64,000 nt of DNA from Acanthaster planci (lineage: Eukaryota > Echinodermata > Asteroidea > Valvatida > Acanthasteridae). Where the stretch lies: assembly GCF_001949145.1 (NCBI RefSeq), contig NW_019091401.1, positions 321,648 through 385,647 of the forward strand, given 5' to 3'. The translations under genes were made by a program, and so were the position numbers. Below, piece after piece: positions 27,101-37,743 of this stretch (within the stretch, counting starts at the first letter, position 1; each line of letters opens with the position of its first letter). The notes under the pieces were generated by a model. The model worked only from the letters and a program-made list of their open reading frames with translations. It did no database searches and was not told the DNA's origin.

Positions 27101-27701
27101 ATGTGAGTGTGAATGTGAAAGTTGAAGTCCAACATTGCATGCCGCAAATGATGCGTGTCTGAGATCGTTCGGATGCACATGCTAGGTCTCCCCTCAATGC
27201 TGCCATACGTGAACACGTGCATGTGCTTTGTTCCCGAATGATCTTGCTTTTTTCCAATACTGAACTGGCTCACTCATTTCACAAAATTTTCTTTACCAAT
27301 TCACAGTGTTAACTTGAAATTAAACAGGATTTCCGTCCATGAGTTTATATAGCGAGTTTATAACAAGACCTCATTCTTTTGAAAAACAAATATACAAGTT
27401 CATACCTTTTTGGATCAGTTTTGGTATGTGGTTTGAGAAACATTGCTGGACAGAGCTTGCAAGTACAGTCATACATCCTGTACAGTGAGATACTTTTGCG
27501 TGCAGCTAATACAGGTTATTGACCTGGATGTGAAATCAATATACTGTGCACCATCACATGTATATGTGATGAAATTTTATTCCCTGGAGCAAGTCTGGAA
27601 AATTTATGTGCAACTCTCCCTGCTGTTGATCAAATATGTGCCATGTTGAAAGTAACAAAGAGAAAAAAATTGAGATTAAATTCCCATGGCATGTTAAATA
27701 A

Positions 27702-27845
27702 TTAAGGACCTGAATCTCCCTGTCCTTTCTTAAAATAAATGCAGAAAACACAAAAAGAAAATGAAAAGGTCCTTAAGGACCTGAATCTCCCTGTCCTTTC
27801 TTAAAATAAATGCAGAAAACACAAAAAGAAAATGAAAAGGTCCTT
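27702..27845. repeat. perfect 71-bp tandem duplication
   Basis: Two essentially identical 71-bp units (starts near 27704 and 27775). Each begins AAGGACC and ends GGTCCTT, so each unit has 7-bp inverted ends. The identity of the copies suggests a recent duplication. Confidence 0.9.
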
Positions 27846-28112
27846 GGTGGACTGCTCACTCATTTCATTAGGTTGCATTCCGGACGGAATGACTGAAGTA
27901 ACCTCGGTTGCTTTTTAAATTAAATATTTGAGGACCTTAAACACGTCCAAATTTTAGTCCATAAGAAACAAGCACTGGACAAGAGAAAACCCCCAAAACA
28001 TACAAACAAATACACACAAAAGCCAAAACGACTAATAAAATGAAATCGAGGAATGCCGGAGCTGATCAGACCCTGTTAGTTTTTATTGAATATGCTACAG
28101 ATAATCATGGAG

Positions 28113-28142
28113 CAGTACAGTACAGTATAGTATAGTATACTG
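28113..28142. repeat. pentanucleotide microsatellite
   Basis: About six units of AGTAC/AGTAT in tandem. Short and imperfect. Confidence 0.75.
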
Positions 28143-28936
28143 TGTGCAGCATGTGATTTCTTTTACTGACAAAATGAATATACATGTAGTGGGGTAAGTG
28201 GCGTGGTTATGAAATGAGTTACAAAGTAGTATTGAAAATCAATACCAACTTTCTGTTGTACGACTTGCTAAGTCTGATAAGAAAGAAGAAAACAGTACTC
28301 ACAAATATCGTAACTATATCTATAACTAAAACTATCGTAAGGATTGCAAAATAGCTGAAACAAAAAAATAAATGCAAGAATAATATTCCTTTCCCTGAGA
28401 AAATATCCTTATAAAAGGGCTTTAAAAATTCAAAAAAAGTAACAACTAGGTTGGGAAAAAAAATCCAATGACAACCAAATTAATGCGAACTGTTGATAAT
28501 CCAAAGGTTCAAAATTTAGTTTGCAAAATAGTTAGCAGGAATGGATTTGTTTGTGTACATGTAGTTAGAGTATTTTGTGATACACAGTCAGTTTGGATGC
28601 AGTTGTACAAAACACATCAGCTGAAATTACATGTATGTCTTTGAACTCACCCACGCTGCAAACTGAATGTATGCTCATGCGCTGATGCTTTATTAAGAGT
28701 TCTGAAGATAGATGTAAGTTGGTGACCCTGGTTTGTACTATTGCAGTGTTAACAGCACTGATTTGCACAGTCTTTGTCTTTGCCTGGTAGTATCTGCAAG
28801 GTGCTTTGACAATCAAAGTCTGGATGTTCAAATTGAGAACCTAAACCTCTTTTAATGTAATCTGTGTTCCCTGCCATAACAGATAAAATCTAAATTGAGG
28901 AAATCAAACACATGTTGTTCTAGTCCAATCGGTAAG

Positions 28937-29084
28937 TGGATATCTTGAAGGCTTTATTTCGACACCTCTTGGCCCACAGTTCCTGCAAAATATTGACTCA
29001 TTTGAATCAGGGATGTATACCATATCCTTTGACCGAAATGAGGAGTGCTTTAGACTGTTGTCTTCTTTACTTGAATTTTTCAAG
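28937..29084 (+). CDS. possible coding exon (weak)
   Basis: A 49-codon open stretch with protein-like composition (segments such as GYLEGFISTPLGP and FRLLSSLLEFFK). If it begins after GGTAAG at 28936 it enters with one base, the phase left by the 25568 exon. It ends on a whole codon before GTGTTT, a weak donor, which suits the phase of the candidate at 32942. A better-looking acceptor (TTCTAG, ending 28923) would give a different phase. Two other frames are also open here, so chance is possible. Confidence 0.3.
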
Positions 29085-32000
29085 GTGTTTTTGCTCTGAA
29101 ACAAGTTTTACCAGGGGACTAAAGTTGGCACCTATTCTGAAAGATATTGTAAGAAAGTACAAACCATAAAGCAAATAAATTTCTCAAGTTAATGAAGTTT
29201 AGAGGATGGAAATATTGTGCACGCTTCTTTTCACTAAATTATGGAAGTGTTAGTATTATTCGTGTGCTTAATACACGTACATTCAAGCAGGATCAGAGAC
29301 CACCACAGACCTCTCTTTTGAGTGGCAAAGATTTAACTATTTTCCTTTGCATCAGTAGCAGGTGGATATGGCTTGTGTATTGAAAAAGGATGAACGCGGG
29401 AGGGAGATGGATGACTTTAGTGTAAAAACATTGACGAATTGTATATCATATGCAGTGTTCATATGTATTGATGTTGCTGTCTAAACCAGCACTATTCTGA
29501 GAAATGTATATGCACAGTTAATGTCAGTTTTATCAGGCATTACCAGAGTGTTAGTTTTGCTTGGGGGGGGGAACCTTTATAATTACTAAAATGTTTCTTT
29601 TAGACCAGTTAAATGTATGAAGATTAGTAAAATCCTTTTGATGGATTAGATGTCACAGTGCACAATGAACTGCACAGAAGTACAGTCTGAAGATCATATA
29701 CATGTAGTTTATGATGTGACACAGTGTGAGTTTAACTTCATTAGATACCTTTCCGGTAAGCAGCACAAAGCCAAAATGCAAAGATAGGTGTAATATGAGG
29801 CACAAAAGGTCTCGCAAAAAAGGAAAACAAATATAAACTTTAAAGAAGCCAACATGCTGATATTACAAATGTGGTATGTAATTGTGTAAAATCTTTGACT
29901 ACAGCAATTAAAAAAAGCTCCTTGAACTTGAAGGGAAAGGTGTGTATTGTGCATGGATGCGGATCAAACACGTGAAACACGTGGCAGAAAACGTGCTGGA
30001 AGTGTCTGTGCATTTAAACAGATTTCATTGTTAGTCGTTTGCCCTTAAAATATTGCATAAAAAGCTGTGACATCTAAGTAATTAGTCAGTGAACCTGTAA
30101 TGAAATGCCACACAGAAGTTACGTGTAGCAGTCGGGTCCACGTGAAGTGTGGTTTCTATTTGCAGCTAATAGGTCTTGGTGAACCCATAAATAGTCAACA
30201 AAAACAAATTTAGAATTAGACATTTACTCTGTAAAAGAAACATTTGGCCCGAAATGAACTACATGTACAGGTGACCAAGGAAAGATGGTTTAGTGCTCTT
30301 TTTAACGATAGAAAATAATTATGTGACTTTGAAATTGTCCCTATACATATATAATCATACAATGGCACATTAAAATCTGTGCTTAGCGTAAGGCAGGTGA
30401 AGCAGACTTTTGAGATTACTGGTAGTTGGCATACACAATGGTCTTTTTCTGTTTTCTGCCATTTTGAGCACAAAAACTTGACACAAACACGAGAAAAGGA
30501 CTCAGCATCTCAAAAGTCGCCACTTAAAATTTAAATATTCCAAAAACATCCTCTGTCTAACTTCAGTTTTCTTTAGTTGCATTATCACTTTTACAAAGAA
30601 AAACTGAATTGCCATTGCAATTTTAAAAAGTATTTCCTTTTTGAAATCAATTCCAAACAGTAAAGTATACAGTTGTAAACAAGGAGTGGCTAAGAAATGA
30701 GAATACCTGTGCACGTAATTAAACCATCACTGAGTAGAAAGAGTTGAAAGAATAAAATTTAGAAACTTCTCTTCAAAGTCAAACTGAAATCTAAGTGTAT
30801 TGTGAAATGCTGAAATTTTGTACCCAAATCCTGAGATGAAACTTCTTTGAAAAATTAACTTCAGGCAGGCCTACTGTAGTCATGCACCATATATTTTTTT
30901 CTCTGTCAATGTCACAAGAGGGCTCCCTTTATGAAGCCCATCAGTATCAAGTGATTAATCTGTGCAGTGCTTAAGAAATAGAGGGCGTCCTACAGCAGCT
31001 TCAGTGTTTTCTTGGGCTAGTCTGCCTGTTAAATTGTTGCAACTTGCATTAAATTTTTAAAAGTACTTTCTGGTATTTTTTTCTGCTACATTTAACTGTT
31101 TCTTTCTAGACTTTCAATTTAAACTGAGAAAATTGCTAGGGTGGAGATGTGTGATACCGTTTATAGCTGAAATAAATTTTTCCTGAGGACACTTTTTTAT
31201 CTGTAGTTCTTCATAGATGATGAATATGCCCGAGTACCGAGCAGCACAAACTCTTTCCTATAAACATTTCTTTTGTCTGCATGGGCCTGCTCAGCATAGA
31301 TTAATGTGAAGAGTGATATAATTCAGCATTTCTTTCTTCCTGCTTTATTTGCTGATTTCAATCATCATTTCAACATCTGTGAGACGCCATCATCATCTTG
31401 CCCTTAACTTTCCCCTAGACCTCTAAATTGGATCCTGACATTTGTTCTGTTTGAACTTAAGGGTTGTAATCACCAACATTTAAACCACACTGTGGCATTA
31501 CCAACCTAATTTCCGCCACGGCGACCCAAACTAGCATTGCAGTGGAGCCCCAAAGGTCTCACCTCTTCCCTCTGTCATCAAGCCATAGTGACAAGTGCAA
31601 ACATGCATCATTAGCACTGAGTTGGCTGGAGGGCCAAGCATGAAAAATCAACAGTTTCTCATCAGACCTGAGGTTTCACATTGTCGCTACCACAAAATAA
31701 TGGGGAATGTTCACATGTCTTACACGTTCATGTGTGGACGTGGAATTTTACGGAGTGGTGATGCGAGCTAACTGTGGGCACTTGTCTCTCATTGATGGCA
31801 CTTGTTCACTTGGTCACGTGAGAAAGTCAACTCTGCCATGCTATTCATAAATACAGCACATTGCACTTGACCAACTTAAGATCAAAAGCGTTTAACAGTC
31901 AGTCTATAAAGAATTAGATTATCATAAACATTACATTGAAATCGTTGGTTTTTTCCAATTTATAATGTAGTTAATGATCCTTTATAACCTGTTTTGCTAT

Positions 32001-32252
32001 CAAGGGCTTACATCTAATTTAAGCAGATTATTTGTGCATTCAAAACAGGTACTCCTTATACTTGTGCTTCAAGCCACAGTACAACATTTGAACAATACTT
32101 GAATTATTGGAACAGTTATCGTAAACAAACATGCGTTATTGCTCAACCTTGTTGAATTATACACCCTAACACTCAGTGTATTTATGTCCATCAAAATATT
32201 ATGCTTGTGAGGGTTGAAAAAGATTAATAACATTGACGTCATGTATGCATGA
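29085..32252. other. non-coding stretch
   Basis: Intron-like. A group of ACGTG and CACGTG motifs lies at 29967-30144. No exon with both borders was found. Confidence 0.45.
29967..30144. promoter_or_regulatory. cluster of ACGTG/CACGTG motifs
   Basis: CACGTG occurs at about 29969, 29978 and 30139, and ACGTG at about 29991 and 30121, giving five within 180 bp of AT-rich DNA. CACGTG is the classic bHLH E-box, and RCGTG is the core of hypoxia-response sites. A regulatory role is only inferred. Confidence 0.3.
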
Positions 32253-32432
32253 GGGAGTCTTCCAGGTGTTTTGCACCCCACTGTGCTGTGAAATGGGGGG
32301 AGCCTTCCGGGTGTTTTGCACCCCACTGTGCTGTGAAATGGGGGAGTTTTCTGGGTGTATTGCACCCCACTGTGCTGTGAAATGGGGGGAGCCTTCCGGG
32401 TGTTTTGCACCCCACTGTGCTGTGAAATGGGG
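32253..32432. repeat. four tandem 45-bp units
   Basis: Four units of 44-45 bp, each with GGGTGT.TTGCACCCC followed by ACTGTGCTGTGAAATGGG. Units 2 and 4 are nearly identical. Because the period is divisible by three in most units, several frames stay open on both strands and give repetitive Cys- or Pro-rich peptides. There is no start, splice or codon evidence that these are translated. Confidence 0.9.
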
Positions 32433-32727
32433 GTCTCTGCCGTGGAGAGTTGTACTATTGAAGTTAACTTATTATTTTCATGCCTTCACAAAACAATACA
32501 AAACAATGTTCAGTGCATATTGATACAGCACAGAGTAGATGTTAAATATGAGTTTATATATACATAATGATTGTTCCAAAGTGCATAAATTATATCTTGG
32601 GAAACCCTGACATATAATTAAAAGAAAAGGTATGGTAGACAAGACATTTTTAATCATCCGATAGTTTATTAGGTGCAAATCAACCGTGCACATTGTTTAG
32701 GCTTACACACATACCTGTTCCATTGAT

Positions 32728-32825
32728 GTGTGGGGACAAGCATGTGATATTTCACCTGTTTTGTGGGGACTGAAAACGTTATGGGGAGAGGGAAATGTTC
32801 CCACAGCTTGGTCCACACATACAAA
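32728..32825 (+). repeat. interspersed repeat (GTGGGGAC family), copy 2
   Basis: Contains TGTGGGGACAAGCATGTGA, TTTTGTGGGGACTGAAAA, GTTATGGG and AAATGTTCCCACAGCTTGGT in the same order as the copy at 58350. It lies about 50 bp upstream of the ATG at 32879, so any small gene starting there would take its promoter region from the repeat. Confidence 0.75.
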
Positions 32826-32941
32826 AACCTTGTATAAAGAAGGAAGTCAAACGCCGTCTTTTACCTCGTTAACATGAGATGGCATACGTGATATTTTTAG
32901 CCTTTGGACTCTTACTTTTCCTGCCTCCATGCTTTGACCAG

Positions 32942-33105
32942 GGGAAGACTGATAACTTGACAAAATGTCTCTCAGGCATAATACACATTAAGCATTTTGA
33001 AATGCTCAAAAGGCCCAACATGGAACACAAACAATCAAGCATTAAACTAAGCATTATTGTCACAATTGAAACAAAGGACACTGAAAACCACTTTGTTGAG
33101 TTCAG
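32942..33105 (+). CDS. possible coding exon, or first exon of a small secreted protein
   Basis: Two readings fit. (a) An internal exon after a pyrimidine-rich acceptor ending GACCAG at 32941, entering on a whole codon and leaving after two bases at a good donor (GTACGT). (b) The same frame extends back to an ATG at 32879 behind an in-frame stop at 32870; its first residues, MAYVIFLAFGLLLFLPPCF, look like a signal peptide. The rest is mixed charged and beta-like. Either way it splices in phase to 33212-33335 across a 106-bp intron. The whole (b) model is 116 residues. An opposite-strand frame is also open here. I do not recognise the product. Confidence 0.35.
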
Positions 33106-33211
33106 GTACGTGTAATGGCTGTCAATTGGAAAAGAGATATTGTCTCCAGATCAGGTGGTGAACTGCAAAACTGTAAAAAAAAAGATAGAAATATTTATCT
33201 TTTTCTCATAG

Positions 33212-33335
33212 AGACCCAGACAAATATGAAAAGCATTGGCAAGTAAAGATCCCCCTTCCCAAATCAAACAGTGATCAGAAATGGCAAGTAACACTTGACC
33301 AAATCATCTCATCTTACGGATTACTTAAACCTTGA
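33212..33335 (+). CDS. possible terminal exon with stop codon
   Basis: Preceded by a strong acceptor (TTTATCTTTTTCTCATAG) and entering with one base, matching the donor at 33106. It encodes about 40 residues beginning DPDKYEKHW and ends with TGA at 33333-33335. An AATAAA lies 71 bp beyond the stop with a T-rich stretch after it, which fits a 3' end. This may be the last exon of the upstream group or the second exon of a small secreted-protein gene. GTAA sites inside it could also be donors. Confidence 0.37.
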
Positions 33336-33405
33336 AAATGTGAATGATGTTATCATGTGGTTTGCCTCTACTTCTGCTTGGAGATTCTGCCTTCCCCCGA
33401 ACATA

Positions 33406-33411
33406 AATAAA
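33406..33411 (+). terminator. candidate polyadenylation signal AATAAA
   Basis: A canonical hexamer 71 bp past the stop at 33333-33335, followed by a T-rich region (TTTTATTGTATTAATAG). This is meaningful only if the exon at 33212 is real. Confidence 0.35.
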
Positions 33412-33507
33412 TAATTGTTTCATCAGTGGTCCTTTTATTGTATTAATAGTTTATATAAAGCAATGAGATTTTTCCAAGATGTCATTTGTTGCATCTGATT
33501 GTCACAG

Positions 33508-33690
33508 CGTGTTCAAAAAATCATCTGAATTCATCTGCCCATGCTCACCGGTTCCCTGACAATAAGGTCTCAAACATGTACACCCCCAAAGAAGTCAACG
33601 TGATGAAGGCATCAGTACATGAACGCTGGCTGACTGCCTTTAAGAAGGTCATTAGGAGGAATGCCCGATTCCTCCATGACATCTCTAAAG
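33508..33690 (+). CDS. coding exon with a basic helical segment (unidentified)
   Basis: A 183-bp exon candidate after TGATTGTCACAG and before the donor GTAAGG. It enters with two bases and leaves after one. Of about 60 residues, the second half (HERWLTAFKKVIRRNARFL) is a strongly basic amphipathic helix. A Trp-containing helix of this kind is found at the C-terminal edge of some PH domains, but I cannot see the rest of such a domain. Its exit phase matches the entry of the exon at 55913. The entry phase does not match any candidate immediately upstream, so an exon is missing or it starts a separate gene; an in-frame ATG exists at about 33576. Confidence 0.58.
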
Positions 33691-35144
33691 GTAAGGGTGT
33701 AAGAAGTCATGTGCGAAGTAGCTGTGCACTTTTATGTATACCTGTAGCTGTTGTCATTGTGCTTTGATGTATGTTAAAAGATGGGTTTGGACGTGTAAAG
33801 CTGGCTTTGTCCAGTACAAATTTACCATAAGAGTTGAATCTTGTTTGTTTTTTGAAGTGTCAAATGGCAGAAATTGAATCTATCAGTTCAAATAGTTAAG
33901 GTAGAAAAATGGAAATTAATTTTACACTGCAATTGGCCTTTCAAACCCACATTCCTCCATAGCTCTGTAGCCTACCCTTTGGTTTTTATACTTTTTATCA
34001 TTAGCATACAGCTTAGCAAAGACCATGTTGAGTAAAGGTCTCAAACTTTCACCTTGTTTGGTAATTGTGTGATGACACAGTCCAGAAATCTGGAAACACT
34101 AATTGGGCAGCTTCTTGTCCATGATCTTTCATTGTGCAGGGCAGTTGCATGCTGCAGCATATTCTTTGTCGAACTTAGTCAGGGCATCAAGCCCACTTTA
34201 AAGTAATGGTGGATGGGATCTACAGATGCCACCTTGAAATCCTGCAAAAGTTTCCAAAACCACCTGATGGATTTTGAAGGAGCAAGGAGGGTAGGGCTAA
34301 TCGAACCAAACAAACTGTGATACATGTATTTCAAGGATCAGTGATATGCATGGAACGGGCATTCCTTGTCTTTCCTTGTAGTTAGAAATTTCTGACCATG
34401 ACATTATTATTACCACATATGCAAAACTCATCTCTGACATCTGGAGAACCCTTTTTTATGAAAGTATGATTTATTGCACATGACGTTTGAAACTTCCAGC
34501 ACAGACTGGCATATTTCCTGGCTTTGTGTTGACCATTGTCATGGTATTGGCTTTTTATTAGTGGCAGTTTAACTTTAAAACCCAATGGGCATGGACTCAA
34601 TTTGGAACTGGGGTACCTCGGTCTTGGGCATTTCTGTTGTAAAAACTTGCAGGCATTGCAAGCCTCCACATTGTGTGGAAGTTTCAATTGAAGCAGAGCT
34701 GATATATCTGCATCATTTGCAACCAATCTGTAAAGTGTAGACAGCATTATTCATTTCACAGCCTTGACTACACTCTGAAGTGCCAGTATCACAGAATGGC
34801 TTTGTCAGTGGTCCTCCAAGCATTCAGTTGTTTTCATACCAAGAATTTCCACTGGATCCAGCCCTTTTTGGGGGGAGTTTTCAGTGTGGTTAAAAGAACA
34901 ATTAGAGGTGCACAAAATGTGCATGCCTGGGATGAATGTGCATGCATAGTACAATGTTTCTGAGATGCTCAGCTAGACAGGAGGACGTACCGGTATAGAC
35001 AAATGTTTTCCATTTTCATATCATGAAACTAATGTGTTTTTGAATAGATTCTTCTATATGCAGTGTGCAGGGGTTGTTTGTCAGGGTATGGATTGTTATG
35101 AGGCAGCAGAGTGCATGGGTAATGAATCTTAATTAGATGATTGG
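33691..35144. other. intron-like stretch
   Basis: No supported exon on the + strand. On the - strand a 121-codon frame (34382-34747) and weakly coding-like sequence at 33950-34330 could be remains of an old insertion, but I cannot assign them. Confidence 0.4.
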
Positions 35145-35149
35145 GATAG
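35145..35149. repeat. target-site duplication GATAG (left)
   Basis: The five bases next to the 5' LTR are GATAG, repeated at 38035-38039 directly after the 3' LTR. A 5-bp duplication is typical of Ty3/Gypsy integrases, which make 4-6 bp duplications. Confidence 0.85.
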
Positions 35150-35310
35150 TATTATGGTCCAGTAATTAATTACACCCACTATTATGCAACGAACCATGGA
35201 ACCATGAGAGTGTGCATGCAATGCCTTTCTATGCAATAAATCTCCATTCGAAACCAAGATTGCAATGAGCAACGTTGTGCTTTATTTAGCTGTTAAAACC
35301 GGTTGTAATA
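35150..35310 (+). repeat. 5' LTR, 161 bp
   Basis: Begins TATTATGGTCCAG and ends TGTAATA. It matches the 3' LTR along its whole 161 bp with scattered point differences, mostly transitions. Termini are TRTTAY...GTAATA, a short inverted repeat rather than the usual TG..CA in this copy (the 3' LTR begins TGTTACG). An AATAAA at 35235-35240 can serve as the R-region polyadenylation signal. Confidence 0.92.
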
Positions 35311-35311
35311 A

Positions 35312-35330
35312 TGGCGTAGTCACAGGATGC
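35312..35330 (+). promoter_or_regulatory. primer binding site, tRNA-Ser-like
   Basis: One base after the 5' LTR lies TGGCGTAGTC followed by ACAGGAT. The first ten bases complement the CCA end and acceptor stem of metazoan tRNA-Ser (acceptor beginning GTAGTC). The next bases agree with its T-arm side after one gap and change. Seen directly apart from the tRNA sequence, which is from general knowledge. Confidence 0.65.
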
Positions 35331-36509
35331 CTGGTCGATAGAGAGAGAGAGAGCTTCCCTCACATCAAGTGACCTCTCTGGGTTATATATCGACTTTCTT
35401 CGACCATTTTTTGACTGTCTAACAACTTGGTTCAGAGGGCCGGCGGAAGACTGCCCATCATTCGAATTGAGTGTTGGTTACTGGTGGGCATCGACGTGAT
35501 CCAGAGTTGGTGGGACCGAGGGACCAACGGGCAAGTACTAGTGAGAGTACGAAGAATTTGGGTACCCAAGGTTATCATATGGCCAACGATATTATTCCAA
35601 TGACAATAATTTCACAAGGAACGTGAAATTTGAGGGTGAAACTTCCTTTCAAATCTTGGCACGGTCATCGATTTTCAGCAATTGTCTGGTGCGAGAACTA
35701 CGAAGCAATGTGATCTCATACCGTATATATTGTAGTGCCTTGTTTAAGTCCGTCTCCGGACCAAGCCCTATCGCAGTCTAGCTGCCTACCACCTAGGGAA
35801 GTACAGGACAATCGGACTCAGCCGTACCGTGGTGGGATTTAGATTACCGTGATGGACGGCACTCATGGCGATGCACGCATATCGGGAATCGAGCTGGTCA
35901 CATGTGGATGGAAGAGTGCCCCAGTGCAGGATGCCCTTTCACTCTTAGAAGTTGACGGTGGTGGCGGTTACCAGCAAATCAAAAGTGGACACCATGTTCT
36001 TGATTGATCTGGAGTTGCTACTGATATTATTCATTGCTTGAACTTGGAAATATTGTTGAGTACTGTGTGACTGAGAACCAGGCGAGCATAGGACCCTATA
36101 CATCAACTGTCTGACAACTGTCTGTTGTGCTGTATGGTCGCTGAACTTACTGATAATATCCAATATTTTCGAATCATGACTAGTGAAACAACAAATCAAT
36201 TTTGGTCTAGTACCCTGAATCCCCACGTGTGCACTTCATGCAATATGGCCATTTAGCGTGTATTATTTATTAAGAATTGATAAGTATTTTGTGTGTTATG
36301 ATCAAATTGTAAGGTCTCATCATGTAATTTATAGCTTTTGATTTGTGCACATACAGTAAGGCTGAAGTTTTATTGTTTTTTGGTACGATTACCTGTGGTG
36401 AAACTGAAATTGAGTTTGTTACATTGAGATTATTGTTTCAGTGGTTGAGTATGAACTCTAGTGAGGTTTTTGTGTACATGTATTTTTTTTTGTTAAATTA
36501 ATTGTCATC
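35331..36509 (+). other. long leader of the LTR element
   Basis: About 1.2 kb between primer site and gag with no long sense frame. A GA run lies at about 35340-35353. The leader is unusually long for so short an element. An antisense 93-codon frame at 35945-36226 has no support. Confidence 0.5.
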
Positions 36510-36970
36510 ATGGCTGAATCGGTAAAACTGTTTCACAAGATGAATATTTCAGCCATTTAAGGAAATTGAACACATTGAACTGTATCTAGAACAGTTCGAA
36601 AGGTGGGCACAAACTCAATTGGTAAAGATGATTGGCCAGTGTATATTCATACACTCCCCACGGATAAAGCCGAGGAAGCTCTTGTGAAATTGACCTTGGA
36701 GGATTCTAAAAGTTATAATAAAATCAAGAAAGCAGTGTTGGACCAGTACAATCTGACACTGGAAGAGTACAGGAGGAAATTCCAGGCTTCTCGTAAAAGG
36801 GATACTGAAACAAATACTGAGTGGGTCATCCGCATGAAACGTGAGAGCAAACGCTGGTTTGAATCTCGTAAGGTTGATAGTTTAGAAAAACTCACCAAAT
36901 TAATTACTGAAGAACAGTTTCTGTGAAATGTCAGTCCACAACTTGGTGTTTGGATTAAGGAGAGAAACAT
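36510..36970 (+). pseudogene. Gag remnant with SCAN-like domain
   Basis: Starts at an ATG at 36510, changes frame near 36550 and again near 36603, and has a stop at 36924-36926 inside a conserved region. The best part (36603-36926) has the helical, charged pattern and the EEQFL motif of SCAN domains, and the sequence after the stop continues that pattern (SPQLGVWIKER). SCAN domains of vertebrate zinc-finger proteins derive from Gmr1-type Gag proteins. The nucleocapsid zinc knuckle expected next is missing, and the text jumps to protease near 36970. It is a broken gene with no intact product. Confidence 0.8.
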
Positions 36971-37147
36971 GTGGAGATAGTACACCTTGCGAATGGCATG
37001 GCTGAAGAGGTTCCTAAGGCGCGAGTTACTCTACGCATCGGTGGCAATGAGGTTGAGTCTGATGTTGTGGTCATGCATTGCCCATGTGATGTCCTGATAG
37101 GTAACAAGGTAGGGTATTCGTGTGCTGCAAATAGCCAACCATTCATT
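36971..37147 (+). pseudogene. retroviral-type aspartic protease fragment
   Basis: Encodes the C-terminal half of a Ty3/Gypsy protease, with a beta-rich segment (ARVTLRIGG) followed by the CDVLIGNKVG motif that matches the conserved IIG/LLG-D element. The catalytic DSG or DTG half is absent. The sequence then passes directly to the end of reverse transcriptase/RNase H, marking a deletion junction near 37130-37150. Confidence 0.7.
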
Positions 37148-37528
37148 ACCCTTTCTCGTTCAGAGTGATGCATCCGAGAAGGCTATCGGAGCTGTACCAC
37201 TGTGTACTGAGTCAGGTCCACAACGGAAAGGAACACCCGACTGCATTCCGGTTAAAGAAACTGACTGAAACACAACACAGATGGTCCAAAGTTTAGCGTG
37301 AATTGTGTGCGATCATATTTGCAATTGAGCAGTTTGAGTACTATTTGTATGGTACACATTTCATTGTTCAATCAGACCACAAACAACTTATATGGCTGCA
37401 AACTACGAAGAATCAAACTAGTAGATTAATGAGATGGTCCATGTTGCTCCAGCAATACCAGTTTGCAGTTCAGCATCGTAGTGGAAAAAAGTGCAAATTG
37501 TGACTTTGTGAATAGGCCATTCAATTAA
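37148..37528 (+). pseudogene. RNase H remnant, end of pol
   Basis: Shows the SDASEKAIGAV start (catalytic Asp within DAS) near 37162, an 'E..AI.FAIEQF.YYLYG' helix with its catalytic Glu region, and an SDHKQLIWL block containing the third acidic residue. A terminal 'RSGK' segment follows. It is split over three frames and has a stop at 37294-37296. In the last frame it ends at TAA 37526-37528 shortly after the RNase H, with no integrase following. Confidence 0.82.
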
Positions 37529-37710
37529 TCAAGTTGTCAAATACATGTCATACACTGAATTCGCAAGTGGATGTACATGTATGTCCTGGAGTTTTAAGTT
37601 TCTTGAGACTATATATATACATGTAATTTAATGCATTGTATTGAGAATTGATGAATTTATACTTCATGTAAATGTGGATTTACCTTGGATAGGTTCATTC
37701 TCAAGCTGTC

Positions 37711-37743
37711 TATAACTTAAGATACGATATAACTTAAGATATG
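37711..37743. repeat. 17-bp tandem duplication near the polypurine tract
   Basis: Two copies of TATAACTTAAGATA plus two to three bases, inside the LTR element. Each contains the palindrome CTTAAG. Confidence 0.75.

Larger units (their letters stand above)
25722..28936. other. intron-like stretch with tandem arrays
   Basis: No convincing exon. It holds the 31-bp palindrome array (26920-27100), the 71-bp duplication (27702-27845) and a pentanucleotide run at 28113-28142. Confidence 0.45.

Noticed and set aside
34382-34747. 121-codon frame on the - strand, with adjoining coding-like sequence to 33950
   Set aside because: Considered as a transposase or retrogene remnant, but no motif is recognisable and the adjoining part is full of stops.
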